Source: Roseateles_B sp051857535 (lineage in GTDB: Bacteria; Pseudomonadota; Gammaproteobacteria; Burkholderiales; Burkholderiaceae_C). Taken from it: DNA of 64,000 bases. The position numbers and the translations under genes were made by a program. Under the pieces are notes generated by a model. It did no database searches. It was given only the letters and a program-made list of their open reading frames with translations, and was not told where the DNA came from. The stretch spans positions 1-64,000 of the forward strand of contig NZ_JBPZGY010000017.1 of assembly GCF_051857535.1 (NCBI RefSeq), written 5' to 3'. How positions within the stretch are numbered: position 1 is the stretch's first letter; each line of letters begins with the position of its first letter. This document shows, piece by piece, positions 34,929-43,968 of the stretch.

Positions 34929-36054
34929 GGTCATGACCGTGGTCGGGACACGACCGGAAATCATCCGCCTCTCGCGCGTGATGGCGCAGCTGGACCGCCA
35001 CTGCCGCCATGTGATCGTGCACACGGGCCAGAACTACGACTACGAACTCAACGAAGTGTTCTTCAGCGACCTCGGCATCCGCAGGCCTGACCACTTTCTG
35101 GAGGCCGCCGGGAGCACGGCGGCAGAGACCATCGCCCAGGTGATCGCCCATGTCGACCGGGTGCTGGAGCAGGAACAGCCCGACGCGCTGCTGATCCTCG
35201 GAGACACCAACAGCTGCCTGGCCGCGATCGCGGCCAAGCGCCGCAAGGTGCCCATCTTCCACATGGAGGCGGGCAATCGCTGCTTCGACTTCCGCGTGCC
35301 CGAGGAGATCAACCGCCGCATCGTCGACCACACCTCGGACATCAACCTCACCTACAGCCAGATCGCGCGCGATTACCTGTTGCGCGAGAACCTGCCGCCC
35401 GACCAGATCATCTGCACCGGCAGCCCGATGCGCGAGGTGATCGAGCATTACAGGCCGGGCATCGAGGCCTCGGACGTGCTGGCGCGCCAGGGCCTGGCCG
35501 CTGGCCGCTACTTCGTCGTCTCCTCGCACCGCGAGGAGAACGTCGATTCGCCCGAGAACCTGCGCAAGCTGCTGGGCATCCTCAATGCCCTGGCCAGGGA
35601 GTACGGTGAGCCAGTGATCGTTTCGACGCACCCGCGGACCCGCAAGCGCCTGGAAACCCTGCTGGCTGAGCAGGCGATGGATCCCCTGGTGCAGTTCATG
35701 AAGCCCTTTGGCTTTCTCGACTACATCCAGCTGCAGCGCCATGCCCGCGCCGTGCTCTCGGACAGCGGCACCATCACCGAGGAGTCCTCCATCCTCAACT
35801 TCCCCGCCCTGAACCTGCGCGAGGTGCACGAGCGGCCGGAAGGCGTGGAGGAGGGCGCCGTGATGATGGTGGGCCTGGACCTGGACCGCGTGCGCGATGG
35901 CCTGGCCATCCTGGCCTCCCAGCCGCGTGGCGACGAACGGCTGCTGCGCCTGGTGCAGGACTATGCCCCCGCCAATGTGTCGGACAAGGTGCTGCGCATC
36001 ATCATCAGCTACACCGGCTTCGTGAATCGCAAGGTCTGGCGCAAGCCGGCCTGA
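34921..36054 (+). CDS. UDP-N-acetyl-hexosamine 2-epimerase (WecB/FnlC family)
   Basis: Encodes 377 aa. It has the full 2-epimerase pattern: VVGTRPEIIRLSRV, HTGQNYD, GDTNSCLAA, HMEAGNRCFD, PEEINRRIVDH, SHREENVD and SDSGTITEESSIL. In the adjacent pathway it would invert C2 of the UDP-6-deoxy-L-hexosamine as the last step, as FnlC/WbjD/WbvD do. The GTG start at 34921 overlaps the end of the FnlA-like gene by 8 bp. A simple UDP-GlcNAc to UDP-ManNAc role is the alternative, but the gene order favours the L-sugar route. Confidence 0.9.
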   Translation: MLKVMTVVGTRPEIIRLSRVMAQLDRHCRHVIVHTGQNYDYELNEVFFSDLGIRRPDHFLEAAGSTAAETIAQVIAHVDRVLEQEQPDALLILGDTNSCLAAIAAKRRKVPIFHMEAGNRCFDFRVPEEINRRIVDHTSDINLTYSQIARDYLLRENLPPDQIICTGSPMREVIEHYRPGIEASDVLARQGLAAGRYFVVSSHREENVDSPENLRKLLGILNALAREYGEPVIVSTHPRTRKRLETLLAEQAMDPLVQFMKPFGFLDYIQLQRHARAVLSDSGTITEESSILNFPALNLREVHERPEGVEEGAVMMVGLDLDRVRDGLAILASQPRGDERLLRLVQDYAPANVSDKVLRIIISYTGFVNRKVWRKPA

Positions 36055-36134
36055 TCGCGCCGCTAGAATCCCGCCGCATTCGGTCGCCTGGCTGCTTGCC
36101 GCTCGACCCTCCCACTTCTACTGGCCGCCGACCC

Positions 36135-38075
36135 ATGATTCGATTCGCAGCCCTTCGCCATCTTTGCACCGCTGCCCTGGTGTCGATGGCATTCCTGAGC
36201 GCCGGTGCTGTCTGGGCTCAAGCCACGACGGGCAGTGGCGACAACGTGCAGTCCGTGGGCGGTCCGGTGAGGCTCAACCTGCCCACCAATACCAAGGACG
36301 AGCGCGAGCGCGAGCGCGAGCAGCTCATGCGACTGAAGCAGGCGCAGCAGGGGGTCGACAACTCCGACCTGTTCCTGACCCCACGCATGGCCTACCGGCC
36401 CAGCGACTTCGAACTCTTCGTGCGTCAGCAGGCCGGCATCACGCGGGCACAAGGCGACCGAGCCGACGCCGACTGGCTGGACACCCTGCGCCGCTTCGGT
36501 GCCGACCTGATGGTGCCCCAGGCCCGCACGCCCGAAGGCCTGAGCCTGGATCTGCCGACCTCGGTGCCGGACGACTACCAGCTCTCCGCAGGTGATGAAG
36601 TGCAGGTCAACCTCTGGGGCAGCGTGGATGCCAACCTCCGCCTGGTGGTGGACCGCAGCGGCCAACTGACCATCCCGCGCGTGGGCACGATCTCGGTCAA
36701 TGGCGTGCGCTTCGGCGATCTGCGCAGCGCGATCCAGCGGCGAGCCTCGCAGCAGTTCAAGAACTTCGACGTGTCCGTGTCGATGGGCCGTGTGCGCACC
36801 ATTCGCGTCTACATGACGGGCTTCGTCAGCTCGCCCGGTGCGCAGTCGCTCAGCGGGCTGTCTACCGTGCTGCAGGCCTTGGTCTCCGCTGGCGGGCCCA
36901 GCGCCGTCGGCAGTTTCCGCAACATCCAGTTGCGCCGCCAAGGACAGGCACCTGTGCTGCTGGATCTCTACGATCTGCTGCTCAAGGGTGACCGCAGCGG
37001 GGACCGCACCCTGCGCAATGAGGATGTGATCCACGTGATGCCCATCGGTCCGCAGGTCGGCGTGATAGGCAGTGTCAACCGCCAGGCCATCTACGAGCTC
37101 AAGGGCGGCGAAAGCCTGGCCGACGTGCTCGCCATGGCGGGCGGTCCCGCAGCGCTGGCCAACCGCCAGCAGGCGGTGATCCACCGCATCGACGCGCAGG
37201 GCCAGACCCAGATGCGCACCGTCGACCTCGTCAAGGAAGCCTCCCAGCCGGCCCAGAACGGCGACGTGCTGCGCCTGCAGGGCTTTGGCGACGTGGCCCA
37301 GCCCAGCGCGCGGCAGATGAAGCGCGTGCGGGTGGATGGCGAGGTCCAGCGCCCCGGTGACTACATCCTGCCGGCCGGAAGCACCCTGCGCGACGCGCTG
37401 CGGGCCGCTGGCGGTCTCACGACGGAGGCTTTCCTCTTCGGCGCAGAGCTGAGCCGCGAGTCGGTTCGTCTGTCCCAGGCCGAGAACTACGAGCGGGCCA
37501 TGCGCGACCTCGAGGTCGAGCTGACCCGCGGCATGGTCAAGGGCAAGGAGAAGACCATTCCGCCCAATGACGAGGTCTATGCCCGCAACACGGCCCTGGC
37601 CCGTTACGTCGAGCGTCTGCGCAAGGCGCGTCCCAGCGGTCGCGTGGTGCTGGGCCTGGCCCTGGATGCCCGCGAACTGCCCGACATGACGCTCGAAGAC
37701 GGTGACCGCCTCACGGTGCCCATCAGGCCCTCGTCGGTGAGCGTGTATGGCAGTGTGATGAACAGCGGCAGCTATGCCTTCGCCAATGGCCGCTCGCTGT
37801 CGCAGTATGTGGCCATGGCCGGCGGCGCGGCGCGCAGCGGTGATACCGGCAGCCTGTTCGTCATCCGCGCGGATGGCAGCGTGGTCAGCAATCGCAGCAG
37901 CAGTGGCTGGTTCGTCGGCGGTGGCGCTGTGGAAGCGCTGCAGGCCCAGCCGGGCGACACGGTCTTCGTCCCAGAGAACCTGTTCCACGCCGGCAACTCC
38001 GCGGAGCTGAAGGACTGGTCGACCATCCTGTACCAGTTCGGCCTGGGTGCCCTGGCGCTGAAGAACCTGAAATGA
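36135..38075 (+). CDS. Polysaccharide export outer-membrane protein (Wza/SLBB family)
   Basis: Encodes 646 aa. A Sec signal peptide (to about residue 29, ending V-W-A-Q) leads to a polysaccharide-export domain (YQLSAGDEVQVNLWG near residue 155) and several SLBB domains (for example VRTIRVYMTGFVSSPGAQSL and VRVDGEVQRPGDYILPAG). The N-terminus has a charged Glu/Arg repeat region. It has no lipobox. It is longer than E. coli Wza and close to multi-SLBB exporters. It should form the outer-membrane channel of this EPS system. Confidence 0.92.
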   Translation: MIRFAALRHLCTAALVSMAFLSAGAVWAQATTGSGDNVQSVGGPVRLNLPTNTKDEREREREQLMRLKQAQQGVDNSDLFLTPRMAYRPSDFELFVRQQAGITRAQGDRADADWLDTLRRFGADLMVPQARTPEGLSLDLPTSVPDDYQLSAGDEVQVNLWGSVDANLRLVVDRSGQLTIPRVGTISVNGVRFGDLRSAIQRRASQQFKNFDVSVSMGRVRTIRVYMTGFVSSPGAQSLSGLSTVLQALVSAGGPSAVGSFRNIQLRRQGQAPVLLDLYDLLLKGDRSGDRTLRNEDVIHVMPIGPQVGVIGSVNRQAIYELKGGESLADVLAMAGGPAALANRQQAVIHRIDAQGQTQMRTVDLVKEASQPAQNGDVLRLQGFGDVAQPSARQMKRVRVDGEVQRPGDYILPAGSTLRDALRAAGGLTTEAFLFGAELSRESVRLSQAENYERAMRDLEVELTRGMVKGKEKTIPPNDEVYARNTALARYVERLRKARPSGRVVLGLALDARELPDMTLEDGDRLTVPIRPSSVSVYGSVMNSGSYAFANGRSLSQYVAMAGGAARSGDTGSLFVIRADGSVVSNRSSSGWFVGGGAVEALQAQPGDTVFVPENLFHAGNSAELKDWSTILYQFGLGALALKNLK

Positions 38076-39250
38076 GCGAGCCGATGAGCATGACCGCAAG
38101 GCCCCCGGAGCAGGACCCCGTCGACACGCTGCTGGCTGTGGCGCGGCAGGGGCGCAGGATCGTTGGCGTTTCACTGCTGTGCGGCCTGCTGGCCCTGGGC
38201 GCCAGCTACCTGGTGGCGCCGACCTTCACGGCCGCCACGGTGGTGCTGCCTCCGCAACAGCAGCAGTCGCTGGCCGCCAGTGCCTTGTCCTCGCTGGGCG
38301 GCTTGGCCGGGCTGGCTGGCGCAGCGGCGGGCGGCATCAAGAGTCCGTTGGACCAGCATGTGGCGCTGCTCCAGAGCACTTCGGTGGCCGATCGCATGAT
38401 GGACCGCTTCAAGCTGGCCGAGGTCTACGACAAGGAGCTGCGCTCCGATGTGCGCAAGAAGTTCTGGGCCAATCTGCGCGTGGCCGCCGGACGGCGCGAC
38501 GGCCTGCTGACCATCGAGGTGGATGACCACGATCCCCAGCGTGCCGCCGCGATGGCCAACGCGATGGTCGACGAGTTCCGCCGTATCACGTCGGAGATCG
38601 CCACCACGGAGGCCCAGCAGCGCAAGGTGTTCTTCGAGAAGCATCTGCTGGACACGAAGGACAAGCTGACGCGAGCCCAGCTCGCGCTGCAGCAGGCCGG
38701 GCTGTCCAGCGGCGCCATCAAGGCCGAGCCCAAGGCCGCCGCCGAGGCCTACGCCAAGCTGCGCGCGGAATACACCGCCGCCGAGGTCCGCCTGCAGGCC
38801 ATGTCCACCAACCTGACGGCCTCTGCGCCGGAGGTGATGCAGCAACGTGGCCTGGTCTCCGGGCTGAAATCGCAGCTGGACCGCGTGGAGCGGGACATGG
38901 GCCAGTCCGCCGATGGCAAGGACAAGGAGTCCGGGGCCAACTACATCAGCCGCTACCGTGAGTACAAGTACCAGGAGACCTTGTTCGAACTGTTTGCCAA
39001 GCAGTTCGAAATGGCCAAGGTGGACGAAGGACGGGAAGGCGGGCTGATCCAGGTGGTGGACGTCGCGCAGGTGCCGGATCGCAAGAGCAAACCCAAGCGG
39101 GCCTTCATCGCGGCGGGCGTGTCTGTGGCGGTCGGACTCTTCATGCTGCTCATGGCCTGGATGCAGGCCAGTGCACCGCGGGATCCCGCGAGCGTGGAGC
39201 GCCGACGCAAGCTCAAGGGTCTGCTGCCGGCGCTGCTGGGTCGCGGCTGA
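38072..39250 (+). CDS. Polysaccharide co-polymerase (Wzz/GumC-type chain-length protein)
   Basis: Encodes 392 aa. There is an N-terminal transmembrane helix (about 30-48), a large periplasmic coiled-coil domain (about 120-320), and a second helix near 345-365 preceded by V-P-D-R-K-S-K-P-K-R-A, the Pro-rich motif of Wzz proteins. The C-terminus is short, with no BY-kinase domain, so it is a PCP-1/2b-type protein and not a Wzc. It controls chain length or export. The start overlaps the exporter stop by 4 bp. Confidence 0.88.
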   Translation: MSEPMSMTARPPEQDPVDTLLAVARQGRRIVGVSLLCGLLALGASYLVAPTFTAATVVLPPQQQQSLAASALSSLGGLAGLAGAAAGGIKSPLDQHVALLQSTSVADRMMDRFKLAEVYDKELRSDVRKKFWANLRVAAGRRDGLLTIEVDDHDPQRAAAMANAMVDEFRRITSEIATTEAQQRKVFFEKHLLDTKDKLTRAQLALQQAGLSSGAIKAEPKAAAEAYAKLRAEYTAAEVRLQAMSTNLTASAPEVMQQRGLVSGLKSQLDRVERDMGQSADGKDKESGANYISRYREYKYQETLFELFAKQFEMAKVDEGREGGLIQVVDVAQVPDRKSKPKRAFIAAGVSVAVGLFMLLMAWMQASAPRDPASVERRRKLKGLLPALLGRG

Positions 39251-39257
39251 ATCCATC

Positions 39258-40352
39258 ATGCTGTCCACCCTGGCCCTGAGTTTCGGGCTGTCCCTGACCG
39301 TCACCCTCGTGCTGGTGAGGACCTTGCGCGCCAATGGCGGGGCGGCTGCAGACCATGACTTCAGCAGTCCCCAGAAGTTCCATGCCCGTGCCGTCCCCCG
39401 CATCGGCGGATTGGGCATCTTCGCCGGTGTGGCCCTGGCCCTGCTGGTGGGGGCCTGGCGCTATCCGTCCAGCCAAGAGGGCTCGCTGCTGCTGTTGGCC
39501 GCGTCCCTGCCCGCGTTCGCGGCGGGCCTGATGGAGGACGTCACCAAGCGCATCACGCCGTCCTGGCGCATGCTGGCCTTGGCCGTCTCGGGCGTGCTGG
39601 GGGCGGAGCTGCTCGGTGCCCGTATCAGCCACACGGCGATTCCTGGCCTGGACGAGCTGGCGCGCTTGCCCTTGGGTAGCCTGCTGCTGGCGGTCTTCGT
39701 GGTGGCCGGCGTTGGCAATTCCATCAACATCATTGACGGCTTCAACGGCCTGGCCTCCATGTGCAGCATCATCATGCTGACAGGGGTGGCGGCCGTGGCC
39801 TTTACCGTGGGGGATCCCTGGATCGGTGGCGTGGCCCTCACGGTGGTCGCTGCGGTGGTGGGCTTCTTCATCTGGAACTACCCGATGGGGCTGATCTTCC
39901 TCGGGGATGGGGGCGCCTATTTCCTGGGCTTCGTGCTGGCGGAGCTGAGCATCCTGCTGCTGGTCCGCAATCCTGCCGTCTCACCCCTGTTCCCCCTGTT
40001 GCTGTGCGGCTACCCCGTGGTGGAAACCGTGTTCTCCATGTATCGACGCAAGGTGGTGCGGGGCCGGCCCGTGGGCATGCCGGACGGCGTGCACTTGCAC
40101 AGCCTGATCTACAGGCGGCTGATGCGCTGGGCCATCGGCAGTCGTGATGCCCAGGTGCTCACCCGGCGCAATTCCATGACCGCACCGTATCTGTGGGTGG
40201 TTTGCTCGCTGTCAGCCATCCCGGCCGTGGTCTGGTGGGATGACACCCGCATGCTCGCGTTGTGCCTGGCGCTTTTTGCGGCCGGCTATGTCAGCATGTA
40301 CTGGCGCATCGTGAAGTTCCGCACCCCGCGCTGGATGGTGCTGCGACGCTGA
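39258..40352 (+). CDS. WecA/MraY-family phosphosugar transferase (initiating enzyme)
   Basis: Encodes 364 aa, an integral membrane protein with about ten helices. Family motifs are visible: P-R-I-G-G-L-G-I-F-A-G near 45, the Asp pair G-L-M-E-D-V-T-K (about 92), NIIDGFNGLASM, FLGDGGAYFLGF and DGVHLHSLIYRR. It transfers a sugar-1-phosphate (for WecA, GlcNAc-1-P) from UDP-sugar to undecaprenyl phosphate and so starts the repeat unit. It is the last gene of the EPS operon, 7 bp after the co-polymerase gene; an open frame before its ATG lies inside that neighbour. Confidence 0.92.
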   Translation: MLSTLALSFGLSLTVTLVLVRTLRANGGAAADHDFSSPQKFHARAVPRIGGLGIFAGVALALLVGAWRYPSSQEGSLLLLAASLPAFAAGLMEDVTKRITPSWRMLALAVSGVLGAELLGARISHTAIPGLDELARLPLGSLLLAVFVVAGVGNSINIIDGFNGLASMCSIIMLTGVAAVAFTVGDPWIGGVALTVVAAVVGFFIWNYPMGLIFLGDGGAYFLGFVLAELSILLLVRNPAVSPLFPLLLCGYPVVETVFSMYRRKVVRGRPVGMPDGVHLHSLIYRRLMRWAIGSRDAQVLTRRNSMTAPYLWVVCSLSAIPAVVWWDDTRMLALCLALFAAGYVSMYWRIVKFRTPRWMVLRR

Positions 40353-40425
40353 GCTTGAGCAGGCGGCCGGGTCCCAATTCGATCCGGGAAGGGCTTGTCA
40401 GGCATTCCGGCGATAATGGCAGGCT

Positions 40426-41883
40426 ATGACCGACACCACCGTGACTGCTGAAGCCGCACCGGCGCGCTTCGATACGCTGCCCCTGGACGCCAAGCTGCTG
40501 CGCGCCGTGGCCGACCAGGGCTATGCGACGATGACGCCCATCCAGGCCAAGGCCATCCCGGTCGTGCTGGCCGGGCGCGACGTGATGGGCGCAGCCCAGA
40601 CGGGCACGGGCAAGACGGCCGCCTTCTCGATTCCACTGTTGCAGCGCATGCTGCGCCACGAGAACGCCAGCGCCTCCCCTGCCCGCCATCCTGTGCGTGC
40701 CCTGGTGCTGGCCCCCACCCGCGAGCTGGCCGACCAGGTGGCCAACAACGTCAAGGCCTATGCCAAGCACAGCCAGCTGCGCGTGGCCTGCGTCTTCGGT
40801 GGCATCGACATCAAGCCCCAGATGGAGGAACTGCGCCGCGGCGTCGAGGTGCTGATTGCCACGCCGGGTCGCCTGCTGGACCACATCGAGGCCAAGACGG
40901 CCGTGCTGAACCAGGTCGAGTACGTGGTGCTGGACGAGGCGGACCGCATGCTGGACATCGGCTTCCTGCCCGATCTGCAGCGCATCCTCAGCTACCTGCC
41001 CAAGCAGCGCCAGACCCTGCTGTTCTCGGCGACCTTCTCAACCGAGATCAAGCGCCTGGCTCAGAGCTATCTGCAGAGCCCGGAGCTGATCGAGGTGGCC
41101 CGACCCAATGCCACGGCCTCCACGGTGGAGCAGCGCTTCTACAGCGTCGAGGACGAGGACAAGCGGCGTACCGTCTGCCAGATCCTGCGTCAGCGCGAGA
41201 TCAAGCAGGCCATCGTCTTCGTGAACTCCAAGCTGGGTGCTGCGCGACTGGCCCGCTCCTTCGAGCGTGACGGCCTGCGCACCGCGGCCCTGCACGGCGA
41301 CAAGTCCCAGGACGAGCGCCTGAAGTCCCTGGATGCCTTCAAGCGTGGCGACGTGGACCTGCTGGTCGCCACCGACGTGGCCGCTCGCGGCCTGGACATC
41401 GCCGACCTCCCGGCGGTCTTCAATTTCGACGTGCCCTTCAATGCCGAGGACTATGTCCACCGCATCGGCCGCACCGGCCGCGCCGGCGCCTCGGGCATCG
41501 CCGTCACCCTGGTGGCCCGCTCGGATGCCCGCTTGGTGGCTGACATCGAGAAGCTCATCAAGCGCAAGCTGGACCTGGAACCCTACGAGCTGGAAGACGA
41601 CCGCCCGCGCCGCCCGCGCCGCGAGTGGGAGGACCGCTCGGAGGCTGGTGCCAGCAGCGCTCCTGCTGCACCTCGCCATGCGCCGCGGTCGGCGCCCTCC
41701 GCGCCGCGCGACGCCTTCTTCGAGAAGCCCTATGAGCCCCAGTCCAACGAGGAACCGCCCGCCTGGGAGCGTGGGACCTCTGCCGCCACCCCAGTCAAGG
41801 GTCTGAGCAGCTACATCAAGCCCAAGAAGAAGGTGGCGGCGCTGTTCGGCGCCAAGCCGGCCACGGCGTCCAGCGAGTCCTGA
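40426..41883 (+). CDS. rhlE: DEAD-box ATP-dependent RNA helicase (RhlE-like)
   Basis: Encodes 485 aa. All helicase motifs are present: MTPIQAKAIP (Q motif), AQTGTGKTAAF (I), PTRELADQV (Ia), VLDEADRMLD (II), SATFS (III), VATDVAARGLDI (V) and HRIGRTGRAG (VI). The C-terminal 90 residues are a Pro/Arg/Ser-rich, low-complexity tail typical of RhlE. It remodels RNA in the cytoplasm, for example ribosome precursors or mRNA for decay. It begins 73 bp after the EPS operon and is followed by a strong terminator, so it is probably monocistronic. Confidence 0.93.
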   Translation: MTDTTVTAEAAPARFDTLPLDAKLLRAVADQGYATMTPIQAKAIPVVLAGRDVMGAAQTGTGKTAAFSIPLLQRMLRHENASASPARHPVRALVLAPTRELADQVANNVKAYAKHSQLRVACVFGGIDIKPQMEELRRGVEVLIATPGRLLDHIEAKTAVLNQVEYVVLDEADRMLDIGFLPDLQRILSYLPKQRQTLLFSATFSTEIKRLAQSYLQSPELIEVARPNATASTVEQRFYSVEDEDKRRTVCQILRQREIKQAIVFVNSKLGAARLARSFERDGLRTAALHGDKSQDERLKSLDAFKRGDVDLLVATDVAARGLDIADLPAVFNFDVPFNAEDYVHRIGRTGRAGASGIAVTLVARSDARLVADIEKLIKRKLDLEPYELEDDRPRRPRREWEDRSEAGASSAPAAPRHAPRSAPSAPRDAFFEKPYEPQSNEEPPAWERGTSAATPVKGLSSYIKPKKKVAALFGAKPATASSES

Positions 41884-41915
41884 TCCTGGCTGCCAAGCCC
41901 GGGTGCCCCGCCAGC

Positions 41916-41940
41916 AAAGGCCCGCAGTTGCGGGCCTTTT
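41916..41940. terminator. Bidirectional intrinsic terminator after rhlE
   Basis: AAAGGCCCGC (41916-41925), loop AGTT, then GCGGGCCTTTTT. The stem is perfect and is flanked by A and T runs, so it can end transcription from both the plus-strand helicase gene and the convergent methylase-family gene. Confidence 0.9.
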
Positions 41941-41950
41941 TCATGGCCGT

Positions 41951-42730
41951 TCAGGCCAGCAGTCCGAACACGGCCGGCACCTTGTCCGGCAGGGCTGGCC
42001 GCTTCTTGCGCCACTGGGCCACCGTCCCGCTGCAGCTGAAGCCTCGGGCCAGGGTCAGGCCGCAACTGATCGTCAGGCGTGTGTCCGGGCGCAGCGTCGC
42101 CAGCAGGGCGTCCAGCAGGGCCTCGTTGCGGTAGGGTGTCTCGATCATCAGCTGGGTCTGCTGGAAGCGCTGCGAGAGCTGCTCCAGCTCCTTCAGGCGC
42201 GCACTGCGTGAGCTGCCATCCACCGGCAGATAGCCTACGAAGGCGAAGCTCTGGCCGTTGAGGCCGCTGGCTGCCAACGCCATCAGCAGGGAAGAAGGGC
42301 CGCTCAGCGGTAGGACCTCGATGCCGGCCTGGTGGGCCAGGGCGACCAACCGGGCGCCAGGATCGGCCACGGCAGGAAGGCCTGCCTCGGAGATCAGCCC
42401 CAGGTCGTGGCCGGCGAATGCCGGTGCCAGCAGCGCCTGCCAGGCGGCCTCGTCGCCAGCGGCGGGCTTGCCGCCCTTGGGTGGGCGGGGCAGTTCCTGG
42501 ATCTGCATTTCCTGCAGCGGCCTGGCCAAGGGATGCAGGGCGTCGACCCGCTTGAGAAAAGCCCGTGTGGTCTTGGCGTTCTCGGCAGCCCAGTGCTGCA
42601 GGCCGGCGGCGCAGCGCAGGACTTCGTCGGGGATGAGTTGGCGCAGGTCCACGGCTTCGCCCTCGAGACCGAAGTCCAGCGTATTGGGCATCAGGATCAG
42701 TCGACCCTTGCGACCGGCAGTCGCCGTCAT
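41951..42730 (-). CDS. Tetrapyrrole-methylase-family SAM-dependent methyltransferase
   Basis: Encodes 259 aa. The family core GLISEAGLPAVADPGARLVALAHQ and LPLSGPSSLLMALAASGLNG is the same as in RsmI (16S rRNA C1402 2'-O-methyltransferase), but the N-terminus (RLILMPNTLDFG) differs from RsmI. It belongs to the second RsmI-like group found in betaproteobacteria; its substrate is not known to me. The start overlaps the Maf gene stop (ATGA), and that Maf-methylase pairing is common in this group. Confidence 0.85.
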   Translation of the reverse strand: MTATAGRKGRLILMPNTLDFGLEGEAVDLRQLIPDEVLRCAAGLQHWAAENAKTTRAFLKRVDALHPLARPLQEMQIQELPRPPKGGKPAAGDEAAWQALLAPAFAGHDLGLISEAGLPAVADPGARLVALAHQAGIEVLPLSGPSSLLMALAASGLNGQSFAFVGYLPVDGSSRSARLKELEQLSQRFQQTQLMIETPYRNEALLDALLATLRPDTRLTISCGLTLARGFSCSGTVAQWRKKRPALPDKVPAVFGLLA

Positions 42731-43350
42731 GCGGCCTCCAGCGGGTTCAGTCCGCCTTCGCGCAGCATGCGGGCCACGCGGATCAGCGGCAGGCCGATGA
42801 GCGCGGTGGGGTCGTCGGAGGCGATGGCGTCCAGCAAGGCAATGCCCAGGCCTTCGGATTTGGCGCTGCCCGCGCAGTCGTAGGGCTGCTCGGTGCGGAG
42901 GTAGTGCTCGATCTCTGCGTCGCCGAGATCCCTGAATCGCACCGAGACCGGGGCCAGGTCTTGCGCCTCGTAGCCGCTGGCCTGGCAGACCACTGCCAGC
43001 GCCGTCTGGAACACCACGGTCTTGCCGCGCATGGACCGCAGCTGTTCGACGGCGCGCTCATGCGTGCCGGGCTTGCCGATGGGCTGTCCATCGAGGTCGG
43101 CCACCTGATCAGAGCCGATCACCAGCGCCTGCGGGAAGCGGGCGGCCACCTCGCGTGCTTTGGCCAGGGCCAGGCGGCGTGCGAGCGCGGCCGGCGCCTC
43201 ACCGGGCAGGGGGGTTTCGTCAACTGCCGGGGCGCAGACCGCAAAGGGCAGGTGAAGGCGCTGCAGCAGCTCGCGCCGGTAGCGGGAGGTGGATCCCAGG
43301 ATCAGGCGGGCGTCGCGGGCATCCTGGAGGGGGGGCAGGGTGGTGCTCAT
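42727..43350 (-). CDS. yceF: Maf-family nucleotide pyrophosphatase (YceF-like)
   Basis: Encodes 207 aa. Maf motifs: LILGSTSRYRRELL at the N-terminus, VDETPLPGE, KAREVA, VIGSDQV (catalytic Asp) and KPGTHERAVEQL. Maf proteins hydrolyse non-canonical nucleoside triphosphates; the YceF branch prefers 7-methyl-GTP and is usually encoded beside yceD-rpmF, as here. The ATG at 43350 is the right start; the longer open frame upstream runs antisense through yceD and rpmF leader DNA. Confidence 0.9.
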   Translation of the reverse strand: MSTTLPPLQDARDARLILGSTSRYRRELLQRLHLPFAVCAPAVDETPLPGEAPAALARRLALAKAREVAARFPQALVIGSDQVADLDGQPIGKPGTHERAVEQLRSMRGKTVVFQTALAVVCQASGYEAQDLAPVSVRFRDLGDAEIEHYLRTEQPYDCAGSAKSEGLGIALLDAIASDDPTALIGLPLIRVARMLREGGLNPLEAA

Positions 43351-43410
43351 GCGGCGGATTGTCCCATCGCTGCGGTGCCGCCCATGAGGGGCGCTCGTAC
43401 ACTTGCGGGC

Positions 43411-43968
43411 ATGAAACAGCGTCAATTCGATCCCCTGAAGCTTGATGTCGAGGCCTTTGCGCGCGATGCGGGGCAGTTGGAAGGGGAGTGGTCCATGGTC
43501 GACCTGCCACGTCTGGCAGAGTCGGCTTCCGAGGAATCGCCGGCTGCCAGCTGGCCGCCATTGCGCTGGTCTGTGCACGGCGAGCGCCTGAACCCGCGAG
43601 CCGCCGAGCCGCAGACCTGGCTGCACCTTGAGGCTGAAGCGACCGTGTCGCTGGTCTGCCAGCGCTGTCTGCAGTCCTATGCCCAAGCGCTGGCGGTCCA
43701 GCGCAGCCTGCGCTTCGTGCGCGACGAGGACATGGCTGCGCAGTTGGACGCCGACAGTGACGAGGACGTGCTGGCCATGAGTCGATCGCTGAACCTGCGC
43801 GAGCTCATCGAGGACGAGCTCCTGCTCGAGATGCCTCTTGTGCCGCGCCATGAGGAATGCCCGCAGCCGCTGGCGCATGTCGATGAGGACTTGCCCGAGT
43901 CGGTCACGGAGGACAAACCCCATCCCTTTGCCGCCCTGGCGGCACTCAAAGGCAAGGGCCGGCCCTAG
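43411..43968 (+). CDS. yceD: YceD-family (DUF177) 23S rRNA accumulation protein
   Basis: Encodes 185 aa. The DUF177 signature C-Q-R-C-L ... L-x-F-V-x-D-E-D is present (VSLVCQRCLQSYAQAL; LRFVRDED), with a later acidic L-R-E-L-I-E-D-E-L-L-L and an L-P-x-V/M-P-R-H-type motif. YceD is needed for 23S rRNA accumulation and is encoded next to rpmF in most proteobacteria. It is divergent from yceF with a 60-bp gap that must hold its promoter. Confidence 0.9.
   Translation: MKQRQFDPLKLDVEAFARDAGQLEGEWSMVDLPRLAESASEESPAASWPPLRWSVHGERLNPRAAEPQTWLHLEAEATVSLVCQRCLQSYAQALAVQRSLRFVRDEDMAAQLDADSDEDVLAMSRSLNLRELIEDELLLEMPLVPRHEECPQPLAHVDEDLPESVTEDKPHPFAALAALKGKGRP

Noticed and set aside
41951..42730. Calling the methylase RsmI
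   Set aside because: The core matches the tetrapyrrole methylase family, but the N-terminus differs from RsmI. This appears to be the second betaproteobacterial group.
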